From contig CAMLJW010000096.1 of NCBI GenBank assembly GCA_946480485.1, forward strand, positions 1 through 13,594: a DNA stretch of 13,594 bases. Direction: 5' to 3'. The notes under the pieces are model-generated. The model was given only the letters and a program-made list of their open reading frames with translations. It made no database searches and was not told where the DNA came from. The position numbers and the translations under genes are program-made. Below are positions 7,960 through 13,532 of the stretch, piece by piece; positions within the stretch are counted from its first letter, which is position 1, and every line of letters begins with the position of its first letter. The DNA is from an uncultured Streptomyces sp. GTDB taxonomy: Bacteria; Actinomycetota; Actinomycetes; Streptomycetales; Streptomycetaceae.

Positions 7960-8427
7960 CTAGATACGAAGAACCGCGGAGTCCGCCGCTTGGGTTCTCG
8001 GAGCCACGAAGTCCCGTGTCGCGGTGGCGTGACGGGCGGGCACGGAGCCGGGTACCTCATTGCCGTTCTCCGAACTCAGCGGAGACAGGCAGGGCACCGT
8101 CACGTCGGGCCCCTGCGGAGGCTGCCCCATCGCGCAGTCCTCGACAGCATGCTGCTGGCCGTGGCCATCGTGATGGCCCTCCGGCTGCCCGTTGGCCGGC
8201 TGTGCCGACGTGGCACTCGCAACGTCTTCGTGTTCGACAGTGGGCTCGAAATGAACGCCCGACGCAGAGACGCCCGTGCCGGAGGTGAGGTGACTCACCG
8301 TCATCTCAGGGCTGGCTGCGTGCGTATACAGCAGGCCGAAGAGGAACAGACCTAGTCCCAGCACACGCCACAGAGCCGCTGATGAGCGGCTCCGCTGCAC
8401 ACCGGAAGGAGACCAGGCCGTAATCAC
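7960..8427 (-). CDS. His-rich small secreted/membrane protein, DUF6153-like
   Basis: 155 residues. One N-terminal hydrophobic helix (about 20-38, WRVLGLGLFLFGLLYTHA) acts as signal or anchor. A His-rich stretch (EHED, then GHHDGHGQQH at 84-93) and two Cys (DC at 98, PC at 113) could bind copper; the end is SAVLRI. This matches a family of small Streptomyces proteins found beside DUF305 and copper genes, by recall of the pattern rather than a search. The GTG at 8427 has no ribosome site. A -10-like TAGGAT lies exactly six bases before it, so the message may be leaderless. It is separated from the DUF305 gene by a strong terminator and so is its own transcription unit. Confidence 0.68.
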   Translation of the reverse strand: MITAWSPSGVQRSRSSAALWRVLGLGLFLFGLLYTHAASPEMTVSHLTSGTGVSASGVHFEPTVEHEDVASATSAQPANGQPEGHHDGHGQQHAVEDCAMGQPPQGPDVTVPCLSPLSSENGNEVPGSVPARHATATRDFVAPRTQAADSAVLRI

Positions 8428-8461
8428 GCCGTGATCCTAACCCGATCGAAAGCCCTCGGCA
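8423..8461 (-). promoter_or_regulatory. Putative leaderless promoter of the 7960-8427 gene, with palindrome
   Basis: On the - strand, TGCCGA (8456-8461), 16 bases, then TAGGAT (8434-8439), six bases, then the GTG start. Transcription would begin at or next to the start codon. A perfect palindrome ATCACG-C-CGTGAT (8423-8435) covers the start codon and the -10 edge and could be an operator. The -35 match is poor. Confidence 0.38.
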
Positions 8462-8601
8462 CGCCGACCCAAGAGAACACAGCGTGAACAAGCCATATGA
8501 CGGCGCCCTCCATAGCCCCGTTGGGCCAAGAGCGCTGAAAAGGTGACCACAGCACCGACCGCAGAGACCTGTCCAGTCCCCCCGTACGACAACACAGAAG
8601 A

Positions 8602-8649
8602 CACAAAAGCGGTGTGGCTGACGACGCCTGTGCACCGTCGGCCACACCG
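8602..8649 (-). terminator. Intrinsic terminator of the DUF6153-DUF305 operon
   Basis: A 14-base stem (8610-8623 with 8636-8649, one G-T pair) around a 12-base loop. On the - strand it is followed at once by CTTTTGTGTCTT. It begins 14 bases after the DUF305 stop. This is the clearest terminator in the window. Confidence 0.8.
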
Positions 8650-8663
8650 TATCTGTCGCCGCG

Positions 8664-9305
8664 TCAGCTCTTGCCGAGCATCTTGTTCATCTGCTCGATC
8701 TCGGCGGTCTGGGCCGTGATCACGTCGTCCGCGAGCTTCACGGCGGGACCGTACTTGCCGTCGGCCTTCTGGGTCTTTGCCATCTCGACGGCACCCTCGT
8801 GGTGCTTGACCATCATCTCGAGGAACATCTTGTCGAACTCGGCGCCGGATGCCTTCTCCAGCATGTCCAGGTCCTCGCTGCTCATCATGCCGGGCATGTC
8901 GGACGACATGTCGCCCATGTCGTGGCCCTCCATGCCGGACATGTCCGCGGGGACCTCCTCGCCCCACGAGGTCAGCCAGCCGGACATCGTCTCGATCTCC
9001 GGGTCCTGCGCCCCCTTGATCTTCGTGGCGAGGGCCTTGACCTCCTGCGAGGAGGCGCGGTCGGTGGCCAGGTCGGCCATTTCGACAGCCTGGCGGTGGT
9101 GCTGGATCATCTCCTCGGCGAAGGAGACGTCCTGGTCGTTGTGGTTGCCGGCCTTGGCCGAGGCGGTCGCGGAGGGGCTGGAGTCGGAGTCGGACCCCAT
9201 CGAGGACATGTCATGCCCGCCGCCGCAGGCGGACAGGACGAGTGCGGCCGCACCGGCGGTGACGGCGAGGGCGGTACGGCGGATGAGCTTGCGGTGTGCA
9301 GTCAA
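8664..9305 (-). CDS. DUF305 family lipoprotein (Met/His-rich)
   Basis: 213 residues when started at the TTG at 9305, which has AGGAG seven bases upstream; the GTG at 9350 has no ribosome site and would add 15 residues before the signal peptide. Lipoprotein signal: RKLIRR, a hydrophobic stretch, lipobox LSAC with Cys27, so anchored on the outer face of the membrane. The DUF305 ferritin-like helical domain follows, with its two related repeats: EEMIQHHRQAVEMA (64-77) and EMMVKHHEGAVEMA (163-176). Between them is a Met-rich linker (MSGMEGHDMGDMSSDMPGMM). His pairs and Met clusters suit copper binding. DUF305 genes are often next to copper genes, but the biochemical role is not firmly known. It is second in an operon after the DUF6153 gene, and a strong terminator follows. 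Confidence 0.9.
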   Translation of the reverse strand: MTAHRKLIRRTALAVTAGAAALVLSACGGGHDMSSMGSDSDSSPSATASAKAGNHNDQDVSFAEEMIQHHRQAVEMADLATDRASSQEVKALATKIKGAQDPEIETMSGWLTSWGEEVPADMSGMEGHDMGDMSSDMPGMMSSEDLDMLEKASGAEFDKMFLEMMVKHHEGAVEMAKTQKADGKYGPAVKLADDVITAQTAEIEQMNKMLGKS

Positions 9306-9312
9306 GGTTGAG

Positions 9313-9317
9313 CTCCT
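9313..9317 (-). promoter_or_regulatory. Ribosome binding site fixing the TTG start of DUF305
   Basis: AGGAG on the - strand, seven bases before TTG at 9305. It decides the rare TTG start against the upstream in-frame GTG at 9350. Confidence 0.7.
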
Positions 9318-9392
9318 GGATTCGGATGTGTGAAGGGCATGCCAGGGCACGACACCGCATCCGGATGGGCAAGCGGCGACGCGCGGGCCGCT

Positions 9393-9809
9393 CTATATCC
9401 GCAGGAGCTGGAGTTCGGAGAGTGAGGGTGGGGCGCGGCCGCCGTCGGGACCGCTGCCGGCAGGAGAGGTACGCGTCCGGCTCGGCTCGGCACACGTCAC
9501 CACATCGGGCACCAGTACCGGCACCACCGCCGGAGCCCCGGCGACCGACGCGGAGGCACAGGCCGGATCCGCATGGTCCGCGTGGCCCGTGCAGCCGCCT
9601 TCGCCGTGATCGCATCCGCCCGGCATCGACGCCATGACGTCCGCGTGCGCGACCGCCGCCACCCGATCGTGCCCCGGTGAGTCAGCGGTGGCGTCGGGCA
9701 CCGGCCCGAGGCCATGCATGCCGAGCAGGCCCAGCAGCAGGGCGCACACGAGCAGCCCGCAGGACCGCACCGTCGAGTGCGGTCGCGTGAGCTGTCCGTG
9801 GCGTGTCAC
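9393..9809 (-). CDS. DUF6153 family small Cys/His-rich protein
   Basis: 138 residues. N-terminal hydrophobic helix about 17-35 (CGLLVCALLLGLLGMHGLG) as signal or anchor, then a Cys/His/Asp cluster (GGCDHGEGGCTGHADHADPAC, in parts at 64-84) likely to bind metal. A Pro/Ala-rich stretch leads to the family's typical ending RAPPSLSELQLLRI. The family assignment is from recall of this pattern. It is first gene of a two-gene operon with DUF305, 87 bases apart. The GTG at 9809 has no ribosome site. TACGAT six bases upstream suggests a leaderless message. Its upstream region contains a CsoR-like inverted repeat (9881-9895), which could make the operon copper-inducible. Function unproven; extracytoplasmic copper binding is the natural inference. 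Confidence 0.78.
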   Translation of the reverse strand: MTRHGQLTRPHSTVRSCGLLVCALLLGLLGMHGLGPVPDATADSPGHDRVAAVAHADVMASMPGGCDHGEGGCTGHADHADPACASASVAGAPAVVPVLVPDVVTCAEPSRTRTSPAGSGPDGGRAPPSLSELQLLRI

Positions 9810-9815
9810 GGCGTC

Positions 9816-9821
9816 ATCGTA
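9816..9821 (-). promoter_or_regulatory. -10-like element of the DUF6153-DUF305 operon
   Basis: TACGAT on the - strand, ending six bases before the GTG start at 9809. The spacing is the same as in front of the 7960-8427 gene and would give a leaderless mRNA. No good -35 hexamer is visible. Confidence 0.38.
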
Positions 9822-9880
9822 GGCATGGATCAGCAGTCTCTTACATCCCGGGCGCCACCGGAGTGGACACGGAGGCGCGA

Positions 9881-9895
9881 TACCCGCCCAGGGTA
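9881..9895. promoter_or_regulatory. CsoR-like copper operator
   Basis: Perfect inverted repeat TACCC-GCCCA-GGGTA. CsoR copper repressors bind GC-rich dyads with TACCC/GGGTA-type ends, so the site fits. It lies 25 bases before the start-like GTG of a copZ relic on the + strand and about 70 bases upstream of the DUF6153-DUF305 operon on the - strand. It could have served both and may still control the latter. No csoR gene is in the window. Confidence 0.55.
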
Positions 9896-9919
9896 GGACA
9901 ACCCCTGCGGGGAGGAGCT

Positions 9920-10056
9920 GTGCCCGACGTGATGACGTAATGCGAGGTCGACGTCCTCACGCGCCGTGCCCCCGTGACATCCACCATCCCCTCGACGATT
10001 CCCAGATGCACGCGATGATCGACGAGGCAGGCTACGAACTCACCGGCCGGGCGTGA
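9920..10056 (+). pseudogene. copZ: Remnant of a CopZ-type copper chaperone gene
   Basis: GGGGAGGAGCT followed by GTG (9920) looks like an old gene start, but that frame meets TAA after six codons. The same frame then reads CEVDVLTRRAPVTSTIP. After a one-base loss in a C run it continues in the next frame as PLDDSQ and HAMIDEAGYELTGRA, stop at 10054-10056. This is the C-terminal end of the heavy-metal-associated domain of small copper chaperones. The metal-binding GMxCxxC part is absent, so an internal deletion, a stop and a frameshift have destroyed the gene. The CsoR-like site just upstream supports the identity. Intact copZ normally delivers Cu(I) to the CopA ATPase or CsoR. Confidence 0.6.
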
Positions 10057-10064
10057 GCCTCCGT

Positions 10065-10112
10065 TCATGCCGAAAGCCTGACCGATGCCCTCATGCCGAA
10101 AGCGTGACCGAT
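10065..10112. repeat. Two 22-bp direct repeats upstream of the BlaI gene
   Basis: Copies at 10065-10086 and 10091-10112 start TCATGCCGAAAGC and end TGACCGAT, with one difference (C or G at unit position 14). The period is 26 bases. They lie between the copZ relic and the -10-like TACTAT of the BlaI gene. They may be regulator sites or a local duplication. Confidence 0.75.
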
Positions 10113-10119
10113 CCGCCGA

Positions 10120-10126
10120 CTACTAT
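10120..10126 (+). promoter_or_regulatory. -10-like element and candidate BlaI half-site
   Basis: TACTAT at 10121-10126 fits a -10 about 38 bases before the BlaI start. No good -35 is seen; its place falls in the second 22-bp repeat. The overlapping CTACTA is shared with the promoter region of the NlpC/P60 gene (11503-11508) and resembles the TACTA half-sites of actinobacterial BlaI regulators, suggesting autorepression. Confidence 0.35.
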
Positions 10127-10163
10127 GGTCTTGCGTATTCAGCGGAGAGAAGGAGTCGGGGCC

Positions 10164-10538
10164 ATGCGGCGGCTGGGGGATCTTGAGGCGGAGATCATGG
10201 ATCGTTTCTGGACGTGGAACCGTCCGGCGACGGTGCGCGAGATAGTGGATGACATCAACAAGACCCGCCCGATCGCGTACACCACGGTGATGACCGTCAC
10301 CAACATCCTGTATGGCAAGGGCTGGCTGCTGCGGGGCAAGCACGGCAGGGCCTGGCTGTACTCGCCGGTCCGCAGCCGTGAGGCGTACGCCGCCGCGCTC
10401 ATGGAGGACGGTTTGGGAGAGAGCAAGGACCGCCCGGCCGCGCTGGTCGCCTTCGTCGAGAACATGTCCGAGGAGGAGCAGACCGCCTTGCGCAAGGCAC
10501 TGCGGAACGTGAGCCGGCAGGCGAAGGCGGACTCGTGA
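10164..10538 (+). CDS. BlaI/MecI/CopY-family transcriptional repressor
   Basis: 124 residues, the standard length for the family. The ATG at 10164 has AGGAG eight bases upstream (10151-10155); in-frame codons further upstream lie in the promoter. Winged helix-turn-helix at residues 1-75 (MRRLGDLEAEIMDRFW, RPATVREIVDDI, recognition helix near AYTTVMTVTNIL, wing GKHGRAWLYSP). A C-terminal helical dimerisation part follows (ALVAFVENMSEEEQTALRKAL). The family binds dyads as a dimer and is removed by proteolysis when the partner M56 protease is activated. The stop overlaps the GTG of the M56 gene (GTGA), a coupled repressor-protease pair. Likely targets are its own promoter and perhaps the following hydrolase gene. 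The signal is unknown: beta-lactam, cell-wall stress and copper are all possible. Confidence 0.92.
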   Translation: MRRLGDLEAEIMDRFWTWNRPATVREIVDDINKTRPIAYTTVMTVTNILYGKGWLLRGKHGRAWLYSPVRSREAYAAALMEDGLGESKDRPAALVAFVENMSEEEQTALRKALRNVSRQAKADS

Positions 10539-11446
10539 ACGCGGCCCCGGCGCTGGTCGGCTACTCGGCAGCGGTGGCCTTCGTCGCCCCGCGCCTGCTG
10601 CTGCGCAGCACCTGGCCGCACCGGGCCCCCGCCCTGGCGGCGGCGGTGTGGCACGCCCTGGCGGTCTCGTTCTCGATCGGGGTCGCACTCTCCGCGTACA
10701 GCCTGGCCATGCCGGCCGAGCACCTGCACGCGGGCCTGGTGGGTCTGCTGCACTTCTGCGGACTGGACGTGGGCACGGGCCAGCCCGATCCCGACACTGC
10801 GGACCGCCTGGCCGTCGGCGTCCCCGCCGCCATCGGTATCGCTCTGGCCGCGAGCTTCACCTTCCACGTCGTACGAGCCCGTCGGGCGCGGAGCGAGCAC
10901 CGGGAAGCCGTCGACTTGGTAGGCCGCCACTCCTCCCGGCTGTGCGCCACGGTCCTGCCCTACGACACCCCCGCCGCCTACTGCCTGCCGGGCCGCGACC
11001 CCCGGATCGTGATCAGCGACGCGGCCGTGCGCCACCTCACACCCGAGCAGCTCGGCGCCGTACTGGAACACGAGCGGGCCCACATCGCCGGCCGCCACCA
11101 CCTGGTCCTGGCCGCCGCGGAGGCCTTCCACTCGGTCTTCCGGTGGGTGCCGCTGGCCCGCCACGCCCGGGAGCAGACGGCGCTGCTGCTGGAGATGATC
11201 GCGGACGACCGGGCGCTGCGCAGCCACTCCGACGAGGTGCTGGCCACCGCGATGTACGAGATGGCCGCCGCCCGCACCCCGAAGGGCGCGCTGGCGGCGG
11301 GCGGCCACAGCGCCCTGATCCGCCTGAAGCGGGTCCTCGGCCCGCGCAAGGCACCGCACCCCGCCCTGTGGGGTTCCATCGCCGCCCTGACCGCGACGGT
11401 GCCACTGCTGCCGCTGCTGGTCGCCTGTCCGCCCGGCCTCGGCTGA
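10535..11446 (+). CDS. M56 family (BlaR1-like) membrane metallopeptidase, complete
   Basis: 303 residues; GTG start overlapping the stop of the repressor gene. Hydrophobic N-terminus (Pro/Ala/Leu, helices about 4-22 and 34-58), another helix about 92-113, then the protease domain. Zinc motif HERAH at 179-183 and the third ligand Glu220 in LLLEMIADD. A C-terminal hydrophobic helix (about 284-298) ends the protein; there is no extracellular sensor domain, so the sensing part must be the membrane region or another protein. It would cleave or trigger loss of the BlaI partner. It is similar over the protease domain to the partial M56 gene at the left edge (shared [15 protein letters not shown] or LAHERAH, AAGG). 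A small hairpin (ACCTG/CAGGT, 11446-11458) follows the stop. Confidence 0.9.
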   Translation: MNAAPALVGYSAAVAFVAPRLLLRSTWPHRAPALAAAVWHALAVSFSIGVALSAYSLAMPAEHLHAGLVGLLHFCGLDVGTGQPDPDTADRLAVGVPAAIGIALAASFTFHVVRARRARSEHREAVDLVGRHSSRLCATVLPYDTPAAYCLPGRDPRIVISDAAVRHLTPEQLGAVLEHERAHIAGRHHLVLAAAEAFHSVFRWVPLARHAREQTALLLEMIADDRALRSHSDEVLATAMYEMAAARTPKGALAAGGHSALIRLKRVLGPRKAPHPALWGSIAALTATVPLLPLLVACPPGLG

Positions 11447-11482
11447 CCTGTTGCAGGTGAGGCCGGTGTGACCCGGACAGAC

Positions 11483-11512
11483 TTGCGATGCGAACTACGA
11501 AGCTACTAAGTT
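11483..11512 (+). promoter_or_regulatory. Putative promoter with dyad for the NlpC/P60 gene
   Basis: A possible -35 TTGCGA (11483-11488) and -10 TAAGTT (11507-11512) are 18 bases apart. An imperfect 20-bp dyad AACTACGAAGCTACTAAGTT (11493-11512) overlaps the spacer and -10, and contains the CTACTA also found at the BlaI promoter. BlaI control is an inference. Confidence 0.35.
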
Positions 11513-11535
11513 CTAGCACGCTCGATGATGCGACG

Positions 11536-11632
11536 CTGGGCGCGGGTTGGGGCCTGCGCCCGGTGTCGGGTTCACGGGGACAGTACCGAAGCCGACGGGG
11601 GTCGCCCGACGGCCACGGTCCATCCTCGGACC
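11536..11632 (+). ncRNA. Structured 5' leader of the NlpC/P60 gene
   Basis: Three consecutive hairpins lie between the putative promoter and the start codon: an 11-bp stem (11536-11546 with 11553-11563, two G-T pairs, loop TTGGGG), GCCGACGGG/CCCGACGGC with one A-A mismatch (11591-11613), and GGTCC/GGACC (11617-11632). The ribosome site GAGGAG follows at 11643-11648. Cell-wall hydrolase genes of Streptomyces can carry c-di-AMP riboswitches, but I do not see the conserved bases of that class. It may be another cis-regulatory RNA or simply GC-rich sequence. Confidence 0.35.
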
Positions 11633-11659
11633 ACAGACGCGCAGAGGAGTCAGCCCACG

Positions 11660-12685
11660 ATGGGATCGCACCGTCGCCCGAAGCCGCCCAGCCGTGCCCG
11701 GATAGCCACCCTCGGCATGGCGGCCGGCGCGGTCAGCCTCTTGCCGACGCAGAGCCAGGCGGCGCCCAAGCCCACGGTGGACGAGGTGCGCAAGCAGGTG
11801 GAGCAGCTCTACGAGGAGGCCGAGGCTCCCACCGAGGAGTACAACGCCATCAGCGAGAAGCAGGAGAAGCTGCAGCGCGAGGTGGACGGTGCGCAGGATC
11901 GGCTGGCCCGCAAGCAGCAAGAGGTCAACGAACTGCGGGACAAGATAGGCCCGTTGGCGGCCGCGCAGTACCGCAGTGGCGGCATCGACCCGAGCGTGCA
12001 GCTGTTCCTGTCCGGCGACCCGGACAACTACCTCGACCAGGCCGAGATGCTCGACCGTACGAGCAGCCGGCAGGCCGACGCCCTGCGGGCGATGCAGGCG
12101 AAGCAGCGCGAACTCACCCAGGAGCGAGAGGACGCCCAGAAGCGTCTCAAGGCCCTGCAGGAGACGCGCACAAAGGCCGCCGCGAAGAAGGACGAGGTCC
12201 AGGGCAAGCTCACCGAGGCCCGCAAACTCCTGAACAGCCTAACCGCCCAGCAGCGTGCCAGGATGGAGGCCGACCAGGAGCGCGACGACGCCTCCGCGGG
12301 CGCCAGCGACTCCCCCGCCAGCTACAACGGCCCCGCCAGCGGTCGCGCCAAGTCCGCCATCGAATTCGCCTACGCTCAGCTCGGCAAGCCGTACGAGTGG
12401 GGTGCGACCGGCCCCAACTCCTACGACTGCTCGGGACTCGTGGGAGCGGCCTGGCGTTCGGCGGGCGTGTCTCTGCCCCGCACGGTCAAGCAGATGTACG
12501 ACGCGGGCCGCAAGGTGTCCAAGTCGGATCTGCAGCCCGGCGACATCATCTACTGGTACAACGACAACCAGCACAACGGCATGTACGTCGGCAACGGCAA
12601 GGCCATCCACGCGCCGCGCACCGGCAAGAACATCGAGATCGTCCCGTTGGACTCCATGCCGTTCTTCGCCGCCAGCAGGCCCTGA
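11660..12685 (+). CDS. Secreted NlpC/P60 peptidoglycan endopeptidase with coiled coil
   Basis: 341 residues. The ATG at 11660 (MGSHRRPKPP) follows GAGGAG (11643-11648) and begins a proper signal peptide (Arg-rich start, hydrophobic 15-30, cleavage near SQAA 31-35); upstream codons in this frame lie in the leader. A long coiled coil spans about 37-205, interrupted by the QYRSGGIDPSVQLFLSGDPDNYLDQ segment typical of this Streptomyces family. The NlpC/P60 domain is about 227-341, with catalytic Cys257 in YDCSG, His305 in QHNGMYVG and His317 in AIHAPRTG. The enzyme cuts peptide bonds in the stem peptide of peptidoglycan outside the cell; the coiled coil usually holds or docks the catalytic domain. 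It follows the BlaI/M56 pair by about 200 bases and has its own promoter region. Confidence 0.93.
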   Translation: MGSHRRPKPPSRARIATLGMAAGAVSLLPTQSQAAPKPTVDEVRKQVEQLYEEAEAPTEEYNAISEKQEKLQREVDGAQDRLARKQQEVNELRDKIGPLAAAQYRSGGIDPSVQLFLSGDPDNYLDQAEMLDRTSSRQADALRAMQAKQRELTQEREDAQKRLKALQETRTKAAAKKDEVQGKLTEARKLLNSLTAQQRARMEADQERDDASAGASDSPASYNGPASGRAKSAIEFAYAQLGKPYEWGATGPNSYDCSGLVGAAWRSAGVSLPRTVKQMYDAGRKVSKSDLQPGDIIYWYNDNQHNGMYVGNGKAIHAPRTGKNIEIVPLDSMPFFAASRP

Positions 12686-12697
12686 GCGCCAACACCC

Positions 12698-12732
12698 GTT
12701 CCGTCCAAGGAACTTCTGCTGACCTGTCAGCA
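12698..12732 (+). terminator. Tandem hairpins after the NlpC/P60 gene
   Basis: GTTCC-N6-GGAAC (12698-12713) followed by TTCT, then a perfect 16-base palindrome TGCTGACCTGTCAGCA (12717-12732). They may end transcription. The palindrome could instead be an operator for the next gene. Confidence 0.42.
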
Positions 12733-12810
12733 ACGGAGGCCCGCGGCAGAGGCGCCATCGCGCCCGTGAGGTCACCCAACCCGAGGCGGACGATACTGGA
12801 AGGAAAACGT

Positions 12811-13506
12811 GTGAGCCGGATACGGGGATTCGCCGTGGCCTCCGCCACCGCGGTCACCACCGTCGGCGCCGTCGTGGGTGTCGCCCAGGGCAACACCGCC
12901 CAGTCATCGGACGACTTCGATGCGACCGCGGCCGACGCGACCCTCCTCGCGGACATACCCGCGGGCCGGCAGGCCCAGGTCAGCTCGCTGGCTCAGCAGG
13001 CCGGCGCCCAGGCCGTCTCGGCGGACGCCGCGACAAAGAAGTCCGCGGAAGAGGCGGCGCGCAGGCAGGCGGCCGAGGACGCGGCGGCCAAGAAGGACGC
13101 CGCGGAGAAGCAGGCCCGAGCGGAGAAGCTCGCCAAGGAGCGGGAGGAGGCCCGGCAGGAGGCCGCCAGCCGCTCGGCCCGTGACTCCTCCTCTTTCCCG
13201 GTCCAGAGCGCGTACACCGTCGCGGAAGTGCAGGCCATGGCGCGCCAGATGGTGCCCGCCGACCAGTTCCAGTGCTTCAGCAACATCGTGGAGCGCGAGT
13301 CCAGCTGGAACTACCAGGCGGACAACCCCACGTCCGACGCCTACGGCCTCCTGCAGGCACTACCCGGCTCCAAGATGTCCTCCGCCGGCGCCGACTGGCA
13401 GACCAACCCGGCCACCCAGATCAAGTGGGGCCTGAACTACATGAACAGCCGCTACGACAGCCCGTGCGGCGCCTGGGAGTTCTGGCAGGCCAACAACTGG
13501 TACTGA
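12811..13506 (+). CDS. Secreted transglycosylase SLT-domain protein
   Basis: 231 residues. The GTG at 12811 has GGAAGGA six bases upstream (12798-12804); the same frame is open much further upstream, but that part is antisense-like noise over the NlpC gene. Signal peptide about 1-30 (SRIRGFAVASATAV..., VVGVAQG). An Ala/Lys/Glu-rich helical region at about 73-121 (KKSAEEAARRQ, DAAEKQARAEK) is probably a coiled coil. C-terminal lytic-transglycosylase-like domain about 135-231 with the catalytic Glu163 in ERESSWNY, DAYGLLQALPGSKM and the ending FWQANNWY. Two Cys (155 and 219) probably form a disulfide. It would cleave glycan strands of peptidoglycan and complements the NlpC/P60 enzyme upstream. 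The length and layout are normal for Streptomyces. Confidence 0.9.
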   Translation: MSRIRGFAVASATAVTTVGAVVGVAQGNTAQSSDDFDATAADATLLADIPAGRQAQVSSLAQQAGAQAVSADAATKKSAEEAARRQAAEDAAAKKDAAEKQARAEKLAKEREEARQEAASRSARDSSSFPVQSAYTVAEVQAMARQMVPADQFQCFSNIVERESSWNYQADNPTSDAYGLLQALPGSKMSSAGADWQTNPATQIKWGLNYMNSRYDSPCGAWEFWQANNWY

Positions 13507-13532
13507 CCAGCCCAGGGCCTGAGGGCCGAACA

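Noticed and set aside
11536..11659. c-di-AMP (ydaO-type) riboswitch in front of the NlpC/P60 gene.
   Set aside because: The conserved ending of that class (around GACAGCTAACCTCGTAGGC) is not present.
11488..12810. The upstream extension of the SLT gene frame through the NlpC/P60 gene.
   Set aside because: It is Gly/Arg/Gln-rich shadow sequence. The GTG at 12811 has a ribosome site and starts a proper signal peptide.
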